From contig JAYKIL010000008.1 of the NCBI GenBank assembly GCA_035284745.1, positions 124,001 to 188,000 of the forward strand: a DNA stretch of 64,000 bases, in the 5' to 3' direction. Numbering within the stretch: position 1 is the stretch's first letter; the number at the start of each line of letters is the position of its first letter. The position numbers were made by a program, and so were the translations under genes. The DNA is from JAYKJB01 sp035284745 [NCBI: Candidatus Sericytochromatia bacterium]. Its GTDB lineage: Bacteria > Cyanobacteriota > Sericytochromatia > S15B-MN24. Shown piece by piece: positions 43,328-53,471 of this stretch. The notes beneath the pieces are model-generated. The model saw only the letters and a list, made by a program, of their open reading frames with translations, did no database searches and was not told the DNA's origin.

Positions 43328-44320
43328 ATGAAACTCGTCATTCAGATTCCCTGTCTTAACGAGGAGCAAGTTCTTCCTGCCGTGCTTCGGGAACTTCCGG
43401 CGCGGATACCGGGCATTGAGTCGATCGAAATCCTTGTCGTCGATGATGGCTCTTCCGACGGGACGGCTGCGACAGCGCGCGCATGCGGCGTTCACCATGT
43501 CGTAAGATTGGGGCAACACAAAGGTTTGGCCCGCGCGTTTAGTGTCGGAGTAGACGCGGCCTTGCGTGTTGGCGCCGATATCATCGTGAATACGGACGCT
43601 GACAATCAATATGACAGCCAGGATATTCCCGCGTTGATTGCTCCAATTCTGGCCGGTGAGGCTGACATTGTTGTGGGCGCAAGGTATGGGGCAGGGGTTG
43701 AAAGTTTCTCTTCCATCAAACGCTGGTTACAGCGCGTGGGGAGTTGGGTGGTGCGGCATGCCTCGAATACACGCATCCCCGATGCGACGAGCGGTTTTCG
43801 GGCCTACAGTCGTGACGCAGCTATGCGGATTGTTGTTTTCTCGGATTTTACGTACACGCTAGAAACTCTGATACACGCCGGTCATAGAGGGTTGAGGATT
43901 ACTCATACCGATGTTCGGACCAATCCCGTTTTGAGGCCATCGCGTCTATTCAATGGCGTAACCACCTATATACTGCGCTCAACGGCGACCATCGTGCGTA
44001 TCTACGCGATGTACCAACCGTTTCGTTTTTTCTGGCTGCTCGGTTTAGCCCTGGTTTTGCCAGCAACTGCCCTGTTTATCTGGCTCCTTGTCCGGGCGGA
44101 TGGCGGTTGGCACCCGCGGGATTATGTCTTACTTGCGCTGTCGTGTGTCGCGGGAGTTGCGGGTTTTCAGGCCCTGGTCGCGGGTATCGTCGCTGACCTG
44201 ATTGCAGGCAACCGCCGCTTAACGGAGGATGTATTGTTTCGCTTGAAGCGACTGGACACCTCTTCGGATGTAAACGGGAGGGACACTCATAAAGACGCTC
44301 AGGTGTTGAGGTCTTCATAG
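43328..44320 (+). CDS. Family 2 glycosyltransferase, dolichol-phosphate mannosyltransferase-like, with two C-terminal membrane helices
   Basis: A 330-aa polyprenyl-phosphate glycosyltransferase of the DPM1/GtrB kind. The GT-A fold shows IPCLNEEQVL, VVDDGSSDGT, HKGLARAFSVGV, and an acidic motif TDADNQYD that stands for the DxD. The C-terminus has two hydrophobic helices (~237-257 and ~272-292), as in GtrB. It moves a sugar from a nucleotide to a lipid carrier at the membrane. GTG 43325 directly precedes ATG 43328. The 3' end overlaps the convergent pseudokinase gene by 22 bases. Confidence 0.9.
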   Translation: MKLVIQIPCLNEEQVLPAVLRELPARIPGIESIEILVVDDGSSDGTAATARACGVHHVVRLGQHKGLARAFSVGVDAALRVGADIIVNTDADNQYDSQDIPALIAPILAGEADIVVGARYGAGVESFSSIKRWLQRVGSWVVRHASNTRIPDATSGFRAYSRDAAMRIVVFSDFTYTLETLIHAGHRGLRITHTDVRTNPVLRPSRLFNGVTTYILRSTATIVRIYAMYQPFRFFWLLGLALVLPATALFIWLLVRADGGWHPRDYVLLALSCVAGVAGFQALVAGIVADLIAGNRRLTEDVLFRLKRLDTSSDVNGRDTHKDAQVLRSS

Positions 44321-45456
44321 AGGGTCAAAAGCGCGTCAAGTCCCTCTTCTGGCGATAGCTCGTCTATATTTTCTATCAGTCGCACAGGGGGAGACATTCT
44401 TGCTGCGGGCTGGGCTTGGGGGGCGGCCGGGGCCTCGGTCGGGCGGGGTGGGATGGAGGCGGATGGGGGGCTGTGGCTGTCTTCTTGGGCAGCGGCCGTC
44501 AACCTCATGTCGTCGTAGCCGATGCGCGGCGGATGACCTGGCACAGCAGAGGGCGCGACGGCTGTTGGGACAGGAACCGGGGGGGCGGAGACAATTCTGT
44601 CTTGGAGCGCCTCTACGAGCTCTCCGGAATTTTGGAATCGTTCTTGGAGTCCGCCCTCCACCATTTTTTGTAGGCAGATATTCAAGCGTGTGTCCGAAAT
44701 GGGGTCCCATTTTACGCGGTTGATATGTCCATTGTGCAGTTGAGGGGCAGGCACGTGGGTCATTGCTTCGATGATGGCGACGCCCAATGAAAAAATGTCG
44801 CTGGCCGGAACCGAACACCCGCGAAGGGTTTCGGGGGCAGCATACTCTGAGCGATAAAAGGGTGCGGCCTGAGGAAAGGGATTCCCGAGGGTCTTGAGCC
44901 AAGCGCCATCTAGCAGGGTGACGTTTTCCCAATCGCTCAACAGGAGCGTGTCTGGAGTGATGTCGAGGTGAAGAAGTGGTGGAAAGAGCTGATGTAATCG
45001 GAATAATATAGTGGCTGACGCTTGCAACACGGAACGCGCCTGAGACGCGTTGAGCGGACCCTGGCGTGCCACAACCTGTCGCAGGGTGTGGCCTTCTGTG
45101 AAAGACATAAGGAGGTAAGCACGATTTTCGTGGCGAACCAGGCCTCGAATGGCGGGGACCCCTGCGATCTTCAATTGACTCAGGCGTTTGAGTTCTTTAA
45201 GCAACTCTTGTTGGGACGCGGGATCTAATCGCAGGTCCTCACGAATCTCACGCAAAACAACCGATTGCCCGGATTGCTGCTCCACGGCTTGGTATGTCAA
45301 CGCGTGGAGACGCCGTTGGCTTAACATCTTCAAAATTTGAAACCGCCCTGCGACGACTTGCCCGGGGGTTAATCCGTTCAACAACAAGGCCCCACATACC
45401 GCGCAATAGCGGCATTGGGGCGGCATAGAACGAGTACAACTCGGACAGGCGATCAT
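44299..45456 (-). CDS. Zinc ribbon pseudokinase (degenerate Ser/Thr kinase)
   Basis: A 385-aa protein whose N-terminal zinc ribbon (CPSC at 4-7, then Cys15, 18, 21) precedes a Hanks-kinase fold (~38-290), like the kinase at 3.5 kb. Several positions are lost. The glycine loop reads SQRRLHA, the VAIK lysine is Arg69, the catalytic loop HLDITPDT keeps Asp165 but has Thr170 for Asn, and DFG reads DGA (Asp183 kept). Probably a pseudokinase. The last ~95 residues are Pro/Ala-rich and end in an acidic helix ([18 protein letters not shown]). It is divergent from icmF; TTG 45459 is also possible. Confidence 0.85.
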   Translation of the reverse strand: MIACPSCTRSMPPQCRYCAVCGALLLNGLTPGQVVAGRFQILKMLSQRRLHALTYQAVEQQSGQSVVLREIREDLRLDPASQQELLKELKRLSQLKIAGVPAIRGLVRHENRAYLLMSFTEGHTLRQVVARQGPLNASQARSVLQASATILFRLHQLFPPLLHLDITPDTLLLSDWENVTLLDGAWLKTLGNPFPQAAPFYRSEYAAPETLRGCSVPASDIFSLGVAIIEAMTHVPAPQLHNGHINRVKWDPISDTRLNICLQKMVEGGLQERFQNSGELVEALQDRIVSAPPVPVPTAVAPSAVPGHPPRIGYDDMRLTAAAQEDSHSPPSASIPPRPTEAPAAPQAQPAARMSPPVRLIENIDELSPEEGLDALLTLYEDLNT

Positions 45457-45588
45457 CAACGGATTTTCCAGTGTGGACGTCCGTCCGTTGCATACCCAAG
45501 GAGGGGCGCGGGCGCACGAAGAGAGCGCTTACCTTCGATTGTGATACCATCAATCCAGCCTGGTGTACTCGATGAGGAGGACGTTAGT

Positions 45589-48500
45589 GTGAATCTGGAA
45601 GCGCCTGTGACAGATCCTGTGGTGAAATCTCCTTACCATCCACGAAACAAGGTCCGTTTCGTAACCGCAGCGGCGCTATTTGACGGTCACGACGCAGCCA
45701 TTAACATTATGCGGCGGATTCTGCAGTCAAGTGGCGTAGAGGTCGTTCACCTTGGCCATAATCGCGGTGTGGCCGAGGTCGTTGAGACGGCCATTCAAGA
45801 GGATGTGCAGGGGATCGCGATTTCCAGCTACCAAGGCGGCCATCTGGAATACTTTAAGTATGCTGTGGACCTTCTCCGGCAACGGGGGGCCGACCATATC
45901 AAAGTGTTTGGCGGTGGTGGCGGTGTCATTGTGCCCTCTGAAATTGCTGAGCTTGAGGCCTACGGGGTCGCCCGTATTTTTTCTCCTGACGACGGGCGCA
46001 ACTTGGGCTTACAGGGGATGATCGACCACATGGTGTCTGCCTGTGATTACCGTGTCGTCGATCGCGGTCTTCCGGCCGTCACTGAATTGAATGTCCGTCA
46101 CTTTGGGGCAGTCGCGCGTGCGGTGACGGCGATTGAGGATGGCCATGCTGACGCGCTGCGCCCGTTCTTGGAAAAGGCGGCGGGGGAAAATCGTTGCGCC
46201 GTGCTCGGGATTACGGGCACGGGGGGCGCGGGCAAGTCGAGTTTAACCGATGAATTGGTCCGTCGATTTTTGTTTGACTTTCCTGATAAGCGGATCGCCA
46301 TCGTCTCTGTCGATCCTTCCAAACGCAAGACGGGCGGGGCATTGCTGGGTGATCGTATTCGCATGAATTCTATTTACGATGAGCGTGTGTTTATGCGTTC
46401 AATGGCCACTCGCGCGGCGCACGTCGCCACGTCGGGCGCGCTCAGTGATGTCGTGCTTTTGATGCGGGCTGTTGGCTTTGACCTTATTTTGCTTGAAACG
46501 GCCGGCATCGGGCAGTCTGATTCGGCTATCGTCGACTTGGTTGATTTGTCGTTGTATGTGATGACCAGTGAGTTCGGCGCAGCGAGCCAATTAGAAAAAA
46601 TTGACATGCTGGACTTCGCAGACCTGGTGGCGATCAATAAATTCGATAAAAGAGGGGCCGAAGATGCATTGCGCGATGTAAAGAAACAATTTCAGCGCAA
46701 TCATCAACGTTTTGATGAACCGTATGACGCAATGCCTGTGTTTGGCACCGTGGCCTCGCAATTTAACGACGCTGGCACGAATTGGCTGTATGCCAATTTA
46801 ATGGAGGAGATTGCGCGAATTACGGGCCTTGATTTGAAGTCTCCTCGGGAGGTTTTGGATCGCGACAGTCGGCGTCAGGCGATTATTCCGCCAGCGCGCG
46901 AGAGATATCTGGCGGAAATAGCGGATACAGTGACGCTACAAAAGCGTGAAGCCCGTGCGCAAGCCGCGCGTGCAAGTGAGGCTTACGCCCTTTATGGCGC
47001 CTTGCGGGCCCTGGGAGATACCGTTCCGGGCATGGCACAGCTCTATGCGCCTGCAGAACTCAAAGCCGCGGAGATAGATTCGGCGATTGTGTTGCTGCGA
47101 CAACGCTACCAGGCCACACTTCTTGAGCTGTCACGTGACAACCTTGAAATGCTGCAAATGTGGCCGGACGTGTCCTCTCGCTACCGTAAACCTGGGCACA
47201 CGTATGAGGTTCGTGGCCAGATTATCTCTGTTGAAAATGTGGTAAAGAGTCTGTCGCATTTGTCGATTCCAAAGGTTGCATTGCCCGACTACAGTGACTG
47301 GGGCGACCTCCTTCATTGGATGCTTCTTGAGAACTTGCCAGGACATTTCCCGTATGCGGCCGGTGTGTTTGACTTCAAGCGCCAGGGCGAAGACCCGACG
47401 CGCCAATTTGCCGGCGAAGGCACCCCAGAGCGTACCAATAAGCGGTTTCACTATGTGTCTGAGGGGCAGCCGGCGGTTCGCTTGTCGACCGCCTTCGATT
47501 CGGTAACCCTTTACGGGGAAGACCCGGCCGTTCCTCCCGATGTGCTGGGAAAAGTTGGAAATTCCGGCGTTTCGGTGTGTACCCTCGATGATGCAAAGAA
47601 ACTGTATTCGGGGTTCGACCTTTGCGCCTCCTCGACGTCGGTCTCGATGACCATCAATGGACCTGCACCTATCATCTTGGCTTTCTACCTGAATGCCGCG
47701 ATCGATCAACAAGTCGAGCGGCATTTACTCGAAACGATGGGGGCTGACGGGCTCTCAAGACTTGTCGAGGCTCATTTCGAAAAAATCGGGCAGGTGCAAC
47801 CGACCTACGTAGGGCAAGACGTGCCCTCCGGCGAGCGCCTCCGGGGCCTTCGAACCTTGGGGGTCAGTGGTGATTGTCTTGTGGATGCGAGTACCTACGC
47901 CCTTATCAAGGCCAGAACGCTTGAATCGGTCCGGGGCACGGTGCAGGCCGATATCCTGAAGGAAGATCAGGCCCAAAATACGTGTATTTTCAGCACCGAG
48001 TTCGCCCTTCGCATGATGGGGGATGTACAGCGCTATTTTATTGATCACCGCGTGCGTAACTATTACTCTGTCTCTATCAGCGGCTACCACATCGCGGAGG
48101 CGGGAGCGAACCCTATCAGCCAACTGGCCTTCACTCTGGCAAACGGTTTTACGTACGTTGAGTACTATCTCAGTCGCGGTATGGCGATCGATGACTTCGC
48201 GCCCAACCTGAGCTTTTTCTTCTCAAACGGCATTGATCCGGAGTACGCGGTGATTGGTCGGGTGGCCCGACGCATTTGGGCCACCGCCATGCGCTACCGC
48301 TACGGTGCGAATGAGCGTTCGGGAAAACTGAAGTACCATATTCAAACCTCGGGCCGTTCGCTGCACGCCCAAGAGATTGACTTTAATGACATTCGCACGA
48401 CCTTGCAGGCACTCTACGCCATCTATGACAACTGCAATTCTTTACACACGAATGCGTATGACGAAGCCATCACAACCCCGACAGAAGAAAGCGTTCGACG

Positions 48501-49032
48501 CGCGATGGCCGTTCAACTGATCATCAATAGAGAATTAGGCCTCGCTAAAAATGAAAATCCCCTGCAGGGTGCCTTTATTATTCGGGAATTGACTGAACTG
48601 GTTGAAGAGGCCGTTCTGGAGGAATTCCGTCGAATTTCGCAACGCGGGGGGGTGCTGGGCGCGATGGAAACAATGTATCAGCGGGGAAAAATTCAGGAAG
48701 AATCCCTTCATTATGAGCATCTTAAGCACTCGGGGGAGTTGCCCATTGTGGGGGTGAACACCTTCCTGAATCCGAAACCTGTTTCATACGGCGATACGAT
48801 TGAATTAATCCGTTCCACGGAAACAGAAAAACAGCAGCAACTGGACAATCTGGCCGCGTTTCATCTGCGGCACGCCACTCAGGCGCCGCAGGCGCTCGGG
48901 CGCTTACAGGAGGCCGCGACCCGTGGGGGAAATATCTTTGAAGCCCTGATGGAGGCCGTAAAGGTCTGTTCACTGGGGCAAATCACGCGGGCGTTGTACT
49001 CTGTGGGCGGCCAATACCGCCGGAACATGTAG
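45589..49032 (+). CDS. icmF: Fused isobutyryl-CoA mutase IcmF
   Basis: Adenosylcobalamin-dependent mutase interconverting isobutyryl-CoA and n-butyryl-CoA. Order of domains: B12-binding (~20-155, Asp32 and His34 in FDGHDA), MeaI/ArgK-type GTPase chaperone (~200-450, P-loop [13 protein letters not shown] at 208-219), linker, and the TIM-barrel mutase (~600-1130). The mutase part has [13 protein letters not shown] and [21 protein letters not shown], which fit IcmF rather than methylmalonyl-CoA mutase. 1147 aa. GTG 45589 follows GAGGAGG by eight bases; longer frames overlap the divergent kinase gene. Confidence 0.95.
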   Translation: MNLEAPVTDPVVKSPYHPRNKVRFVTAAALFDGHDAAINIMRRILQSSGVEVVHLGHNRGVAEVVETAIQEDVQGIAISSYQGGHLEYFKYAVDLLRQRGADHIKVFGGGGGVIVPSEIAELEAYGVARIFSPDDGRNLGLQGMIDHMVSACDYRVVDRGLPAVTELNVRHFGAVARAVTAIEDGHADALRPFLEKAAGENRCAVLGITGTGGAGKSSLTDELVRRFLFDFPDKRIAIVSVDPSKRKTGGALLGDRIRMNSIYDERVFMRSMATRAAHVATSGALSDVVLLMRAVGFDLILLETAGIGQSDSAIVDLVDLSLYVMTSEFGAASQLEKIDMLDFADLVAINKFDKRGAEDALRDVKKQFQRNHQRFDEPYDAMPVFGTVASQFNDAGTNWLYANLMEEIARITGLDLKSPREVLDRDSRRQAIIPPARERYLAEIADTVTLQKREARAQAARASEAYALYGALRALGDTVPGMAQLYAPAELKAAEIDSAIVLLRQRYQATLLELSRDNLEMLQMWPDVSSRYRKPGHTYEVRGQIISVENVVKSLSHLSIPKVALPDYSDWGDLLHWMLLENLPGHFPYAAGVFDFKRQGEDPTRQFAGEGTPERTNKRFHYVSEGQPAVRLSTAFDSVTLYGEDPAVPPDVLGKVGNSGVSVCTLDDAKKLYSGFDLCASSTSVSMTINGPAPIILAFYLNAAIDQQVERHLLETMGADGLSRLVEAHFEKIGQVQPTYVGQDVPSGERLRGLRTLGVSGDCLVDASTYALIKARTLESVRGTVQADILKEDQAQNTCIFSTEFALRMMGDVQRYFIDHRVRNYYSVSISGYHIAEAGANPISQLAFTLANGFTYVEYYLSRGMAIDDFAPNLSFFFSNGIDPEYAVIGRVARRIWATAMRYRYGANERSGKLKYHIQTSGRSLHAQEIDFNDIRTTLQALYAIYDNCNSLHTNAYDEAITTPTEESVRRAMAVQLIINRELGLAKNENPLQGAFIIRELTELVEEAVLEEFRRISQRGGVLGAMETMYQRGKIQEESLHYEHLKHSGELPIVGVNTFLNPKPVSYGDTIELIRSTETEKQQQLDNLAAFHLRHATQAPQALGRLQEAATRGGNIFEALMEAVKVCSLGQITRALYSVGGQYRRNM

Positions 49033-49042
49033 TGGGCGCTTT

Positions 49043-49621
49043 TTACTTGATGAGCGTGATGGGGTCGCCGACCCGAAGCTTCCACCGCGCAACAGAGCCT
49101 GCTGGTACTTCCAATACATAATTGGAAAGTTCTGGTGGGCCAAAGGAGAAACAGTTTTCGCCGGGTACACACGGCTGCGCATCTTCATAAATGGCGAGAA
49201 CGCTATTACTCCTTACAAACACAACATCAATCGCAAAGTTCATATCGGGCATCCAGATTCTGACGGGAGTCGGTTCATCCCAGCCCAGGACCAGACCCGT
49301 GTCTTTGGCAAGACAGGGACGTCCCGAAAGACCTTTTTGACGTGATTCGGGTGTCCATGCGAGATCAACGGGAATGCTGTAGGTTTTGAAAGTCACCCGT
49401 GACGTTGCCTGGGTGGGTGTACACGAGGCTTCAGGCGGCGGCGGTGCAACCATCTCCAATCCGGATGATTCAGGCGTTGGACTCGAAGGGGTCGGTTCTG
49501 GGCTCGGCATCGAGGCCATCGGCGTGGTGGCCGGCGACGCACCCGCCTCAGCCTGGCGTGCGGGCAATGCTCCCTGGCATCCCGTGAGGCCCATTAATAT
49601 TGCGAAAAGTAGACGAGTCAT
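49043..49621 (-). CDS. DUF192 lipoprotein
   Basis: A 192-aa lipoprotein (signal peptide with GLTGC, Cys15), then a Pro/Ser-rich linker (~20-65) and a DUF192 domain (~70-190). Family marks: SIPVDLAWTPESRQKGLSGR, GLVLGWDEP, IWMPDMNFAIDVVFV and the closing LEVPAGSVARW. DUF192 proteins are small exported beta-barrels of unknown role. ATG fixed by GAGGAAG. Convergent with icmF (10-base gap). Confidence 0.9.
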   Translation of the reverse strand: MTRLLFAILMGLTGCQGALPARQAEAGASPATTPMASMPSPEPTPSSPTPESSGLEMVAPPPPEASCTPTQATSRVTFKTYSIPVDLAWTPESRQKGLSGRPCLAKDTGLVLGWDEPTPVRIWMPDMNFAIDVVFVRSNSVLAIYEDAQPCVPGENCFSFGPPELSNYVLEVPAGSVARWKLRVGDPITLIK

Positions 49622-49806
49622 AGCACTTCCTCACTGGCACGCGTCCCACGGAGTCCCCGTGTGTAAGTTCATGGGAGCCACACACGCGGGACAATTATAC
49701 CGGGCCGGAGAATGATCAACACGCGGGTGCTGTGGAGCAGCGTGGAGGCGATGGCACTGCTGTATTTAGGTGGTAGTATGCATAGGCATTGTGAATGGAG
49801 TTTTTT

Positions 49807-50085
49807 ATGACGGACCCAACGCGCGACGACCTTGTGCCACCTGAGGTCGAGGCCCATTTTCAGAGATTGGCAGGTTTAATCTCTCAGGACGATTGGCAAA
49901 AACTCATTGCCGGAACCACCGATGCTGTTTTAAAACGCTTGGCCGGCTGTGGGGCAATGGATGGGGCCACCCCCGAATCGTTGGAGGCTGCATACAAGAC
50001 CATTGGGCAATTGCTGGTTGACTATACAAATGTGATTCTGACCTCGGTGGCACAGGCCGACTGGGATGCTGGGGGGCGGGCATGA
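49807..50085 (+). CDS. Small acidic protein upstream of the crotonase gene
   Basis: A 92-aa soluble protein of unknown function; it may be a helical accessory protein. ATG 49807 has TGGAG at a suitable distance; ATG 49795 in frame is less likely. It overlaps the crotonase gene by four bases (ATGA), so the two are made together. No motif recognised. Confidence 0.65.
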   Translation: MTDPTRDDLVPPEVEAHFQRLAGLISQDDWQKLIAGTTDAVLKRLAGCGAMDGATPESLEAAYKTIGQLLVDYTNVILTSVAQADWDAGGRA

Positions 50086-50855
50086 CGGTTTCGTTTGAAC
50101 GCCGGGGAATGATCGGCATTTTGTCTCTCGATCGGCCCGACAAGCTGAACGCCATGACCCATGAAATGGGCGATGCCTTGCAGGAAACCCTCAAGGTGAA
50201 GGCCGCTTCGCCCGAGCTCCGCTGTTTGATTCTGAGGGCGAACGGTCGTGCCTTCAGTGCGGGCGGTGATTTAGACTTTTTGAGCCGCAATCTGGCGCGT
50301 GACCACGATGCCAACGAACGGGATATGCGGGCGTTTTACGATAAATTTCTGACCATTCATCACATGCCCATTCCAACATTGGCGCTGGTCCACGGGCGGG
50401 CAACCGGTGCTGGTTTATGTCTCGCCTTGGCTTGCGACGTCCGAATTTTGGCGGAGGATGCTATTCTCTCTTTCAACTTTACCCATTTGGGTTTAACGCC
50501 TGGCATGGGGGGCACTTGGTTGTTGCCTCGTATCGTCGGGTACGCCAAAGCAGCCGATTTGGCGTTTTCGGGGCGCTCAATAGAAGCGTCAGAAGCCCAC
50601 CGGTGGGGATTGGCAGAGTACGTCGTGCCGCCGGATGACTTGCTGCCGCAAGGTTTACGGTGGGCAGAGCGCGTTGCCCGCGGAGCCCCCGAGGCCGTGC
50701 GAAAAACCAAAGCGTTGTTACGGGCCAATGCCTTGCTCAGCCTCGAGGAGGCCCTGGCAGTGGAGGCGCAGGCACAGGCTGACGCATTCGCTGGCCGTGA
50801 ATTGCCGGAGGGAATCAGGGCACTGAAGGAGAGACGCCGTCCCGACTATGCCTAG
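50082..50855 (+). CDS. Crotonase-fold (enoyl-CoA hydratase/isomerase family) protein
   Basis: A 257-aa acyl-CoA-binding protein with the crotonase pattern: LDRPDKLNAMT, the oxyanion-hole GRAFSAGGDLDF, ALACDVRILAEDA and LGLTPGMGGTWLLPRI. The two glutamates of standard hydratases are not present. The GGGCELA region reads GAGLCLA (Leu), and the QPEI region reads FNFTH (Phe/Thr). So it is probably not a classical enoyl-CoA hydratase; thioesterase, isomerase or decarboxylase roles are open. It overlaps 41 bases at its 3' end with the convergent nuclease gene. Confidence 0.88.
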   Translation: MTVSFERRGMIGILSLDRPDKLNAMTHEMGDALQETLKVKAASPELRCLILRANGRAFSAGGDLDFLSRNLARDHDANERDMRAFYDKFLTIHHMPIPTLALVHGRATGAGLCLALACDVRILAEDAILSFNFTHLGLTPGMGGTWLLPRIVGYAKAADLAFSGRSIEASEAHRWGLAEYVVPPDDLLPQGLRWAERVARGAPEAVRKTKALLRANALLSLEEALAVEAQAQADAFAGRELPEGIRALKERRRPDYA

Positions 50856-51618
50856 CCACCCCGATGGACGGCCCCTCGGCGTGGCTTTTCATCCATGGAA
50901 TACATCGGCTCGAGTAGTCACACGACCGACACGACGGCTCTGGCTTGGCATCAAAGTCTTCGTCGAAGTCAATCGCTCTCGCCAATGCAATTGCACGAGA
51001 AACCTCGACGTGCCATTGCTCGTCCGAACGTTCGAGGAGCTGTGTTCCGTGATGAAGATGCATAATGGAAACCCGTGTGGGGGCGCGGCCCACATTCTTT
51101 TGTACTAACTCTCGATATATGGCCATTTGGAGAAGTAGGTCGGATGATGGCTCATTCGGGGGCTCAGCCCCAGATTTGTAATCCACCAATTCGAGGCCAC
51201 CATCGGACAGGCGATTGAGACGATCAATCACCCCGATAAATGGCACGTCAAGAATCTTGGCCTTGAGTCGCGCCTCCAGTAAAGCAGTCTCGCGAAACGA
51301 TTCGTCGGCTCGAGAGCGAAGAAGGTGTTGCTCCAGGGTCTTTATTGCACATCGAAACTGCTCGTCGGATGTGAGTTCGTCGGGAAAAGCGTCCTTGCGC
51401 CACACCTGTGCCAGTGTGTGCGCGGCGACCGTTTCATCGGCAGTTTGGGCAAGGCCCGACCGTACAAGATTCTCGAGGGCTTCGTGCAGAAAAATTCCTA
51501 CGGTTCTCGCGGCCAGAAATTTCCCAGGGGCCTTGATGACGTACCGAAAGTAATAGCGACGTGGACAACGTGCATAAGTATTCAGACGACTGGGACTGTA
51601 GGCATGGGGGCGTCGCAC
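50815..51618 (-). CDS. RecB/AddB-like PD-(D/E)XK nuclease with Cys cluster
   Basis: A 267-aa nuclease-family protein. Seen: SPSRLNTYARCPRRYYFRYV (typical N-terminus of Cas4/AddB-type nucleases, with the first Cys), GVIDRLNRL and LVDYKSG (the D...xYK catalytic core), a QMAIY motif, and a C-terminal CRSCDYSSRC. The four cysteines probably hold an iron-sulphur cluster, as in AddB and Cas4. No cas genes or CRISPR arrays are near, so a repair role is likelier. GTG start, 16 bases after the lactamase-NlpC stop. Confidence 0.9.
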   Translation of the reverse strand: MRRPHAYSPSRLNTYARCPRRYYFRYVIKAPGKFLAARTVGIFLHEALENLVRSGLAQTADETVAAHTLAQVWRKDAFPDELTSDEQFRCAIKTLEQHLLRSRADESFRETALLEARLKAKILDVPFIGVIDRLNRLSDGGLELVDYKSGAEPPNEPSSDLLLQMAIYRELVQKNVGRAPTRVSIMHLHHGTQLLERSDEQWHVEVSRAIALARAIDFDEDFDAKPEPSCRSCDYSSRCIPWMKSHAEGPSIGVARHSRDGVSPSVP

Positions 51619-51634
51619 GATTTTTTGGGCTTTT

Positions 51635-53440
51635 TCAAGACGCCGCGTTCAGGGGGCCCAAGACACCCTGTCGAATCGGGCTTTTGGCACCGCCAGTGAA
51701 AGTTGCCCTTAGTTCTTGATCGAAGCGGGGTGAATCACTGTCGAAGCTGTTAATCGTGACGCAACCCGGCATGGCCCCTGCGTGAATGTATTCCCCCCGC
51801 CCCAGATACAGGCCTACGTGGCCTGGGAAAAAAACAAGGTCTCCTGGTTCGAGATCGCTCAGACGGCCCACAACGGGCAAAAATGCCTGTTGTTGGTCGG
51901 CATCTCGAGGGAGCGAGATACCCATGACTTGATACGCCAGTTGTGTCAGGCCACTGCAATCGATTCCCCATCCTGTTGTTCCTCCCCACAGGTAGGGAAG
52001 GCCTAAAAATTCCTTCGCGAATTCCAGTAATTGCGCCACAGTTCCTTGGGCGGCCAGACTTTTGGTGCTTTCCTGCGGCAACTGAATGGTCGCCCCGTCA
52101 GGCAGACGGAAAATGTCGTCTTCCAGGCGCTCCAGGCAGGTTCCTGCGGATAATTGCAGCCAACGCTGATCCGATGTACGCCCCGAAATCAGCGGTTTGC
52201 AAATACGGTCGCTGGCTCGATAACTGGCACGGGGCACAACGTTATTGCTTTTCCCCCAAGCCACATAGCCATCCGCACTTCGTAGCAAGACCCAATCGGT
52301 CTGTCCGTCAAGAATCTCTAGCTGTTCTCCGAGGCGTGCTTGGCTGACCAGTTCATGGTGATGTCCGGGGCCTCCCCGCAATTGAAGGCAGGGGACTGAT
52401 ACCACCGCCTTTTCACCCCCAAGGTGGCTCGCGTGTTGCTGGATGTGAAGACTGCGCGGAGGAGAAAGGAGGTCTGGGATGGTTGTCTTGCCCGTTAATG
52501 TGAGGTGACCCGCACGCCAGACCAGCGAAACATTGTCGTAATGGAGGCGCGGATCGCTCATCATCTGTCTTCGTGTTTCCGATAGCCAAGCCTGAGCCAC
52601 CGCCTCACGCGCTTCTTGCTGCGCCATCCAATCGACCACCCGCTTCATGGTTTCGGACATCACTTGATCAGCCCGGCCATCCTCTTCGGGGGCGCCTGCG
52701 CACATCATAGCAATGGCCCACGAACAGTCGTCTCCCACCAAGCCCACGTCGTGCCGATAGCCCGGCAACTCACCCGTCTTGTGCGCGAAACGAATCTTTG
52801 AGGGTAAACCAAAGGCCAATTTTTCTCGGCTGCGTTGCTGGCCGAGCAGTGCCAAAAGCTCTTTTGTATCTGCCGGGGGCAGCAAAGTGCCCTCAGCCAG
52901 TGCGACCAGCAATGTGGCCATATCCTGACACGAGGTGGTGTTCTCTCGCCCCGAGGACCGTGCTTCCACATCCAGCATTTTTCTTGCCAGGACCGTGGAA
53001 CGAAGACCCAATGCTTCGGTCAACGGCCCGATCGCACCCAGCCCCAGGTGCGAAATCAGCGCATTTGTTGACCCGTTATCACTCTCTGTGAGCGCTCGAT
53101 CGATAATTTTTCGCCAAGTAAAGCGGGTGCCGCCAGGGGCTCTGGTCAAATGATCAAAGTCGGCCTCAGGGTCGAAAAAGTCGTCCGCCACCTCGGTGGT
53201 GTCATTGAGGTTTAGGGTGCCTTGGACCCCCGCAGCGTAGGCCGCAATCGACAGAGGCAGTTTGATGAGACTGGCCGCCGGCCAGACCGCAGCGCCAACA
53301 GCCCATTTCTCGCCTGTGAAACGATGCCAAACTGCCAGGTTAACACTGCCTGAAAAACCTTCCCAGACTTTGGTTAATTCCGTTAGGATGGGCGCGGGGG
53401 GAGAACTCCACTCAGATGAATTGGATGCTGATTCAAACAA
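51635..53440 (-). CDS. Class A beta-lactamase-like domain fused to SH3 and NlpC/P60 domains
   Basis: A 601-aa chimera. Residues ~15-275 are a class A beta-lactamase-type serine hydrolase with SLIK (Ser57, Lys60), SDN (120-122) and KTG (221-223). Residues ~340-460 contain SH3-like wall-binding units. Residues ~465-590 are an NlpC/P60 endopeptidase with Cys495 in IDCSG and His541 in GHVGLYLG, plus His553. It may therefore cut or bind peptidoglycan in two ways. No signal peptide is visible after TTG 53440, which has GGAG eight bases upstream. That is odd for a wall enzyme. It is upstream of the RecB-like nuclease gene on the same strand. Confidence 0.9.
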   Translation of the reverse strand: MFESASNSSEWSSPPAPILTELTKVWEGFSGSVNLAVWHRFTGEKWAVGAAVWPAASLIKLPLSIAAYAAGVQGTLNLNDTTEVADDFFDPEADFDHLTRAPGGTRFTWRKIIDRALTESDNGSTNALISHLGLGAIGPLTEALGLRSTVLARKMLDVEARSSGRENTTSCQDMATLLVALAEGTLLPPADTKELLALLGQQRSREKLAFGLPSKIRFAHKTGELPGYRHDVGLVGDDCSWAIAMMCAGAPEEDGRADQVMSETMKRVVDWMAQQEAREAVAQAWLSETRRQMMSDPRLHYDNVSLVWRAGHLTLTGKTTIPDLLSPPRSLHIQQHASHLGGEKAVVSVPCLQLRGGPGHHHELVSQARLGEQLEILDGQTDWVLLRSADGYVAWGKSNNVVPRASYRASDRICKPLISGRTSDQRWLQLSAGTCLERLEDDIFRLPDGATIQLPQESTKSLAAQGTVAQLLEFAKEFLGLPYLWGGTTGWGIDCSGLTQLAYQVMGISLPRDADQQQAFLPVVGRLSDLEPGDLVFFPGHVGLYLGRGEYIHAGAMPGCVTINSFDSDSPRFDQELRATFTGGAKSPIRQGVLGPLNAAS

Positions 53441-53471
53441 ACAAGCAACTCCAAAGAAAGGCGGGCAGGGC

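Noticed and set aside
44336-44932. 198-aa minus-strand ORF
   Set aside because: It is an out-of-frame shadow of the pseudokinase gene, very rich in Arg and Pro.
45415-45588. Longer N-terminal extension of IcmF
   Set aside because: The frame is open, but it overlaps the divergent pseudokinase gene, has no ribosome binding site, and GTG 45589 has an ideal GAGGAGG.
50815-51618. RecB-like nuclease as Cas4
   Set aside because: The motif pattern overlaps with Cas4, but no cas genes or CRISPR repeats occur in the window; an AddB/RecB-type repair role is likelier.
53262-53471. Longer N-terminus for the M19 dipeptidase
   Set aside because: It lies antisense to the lactamase-NlpC gene, and GTG 53472 gives a normal M19 start.
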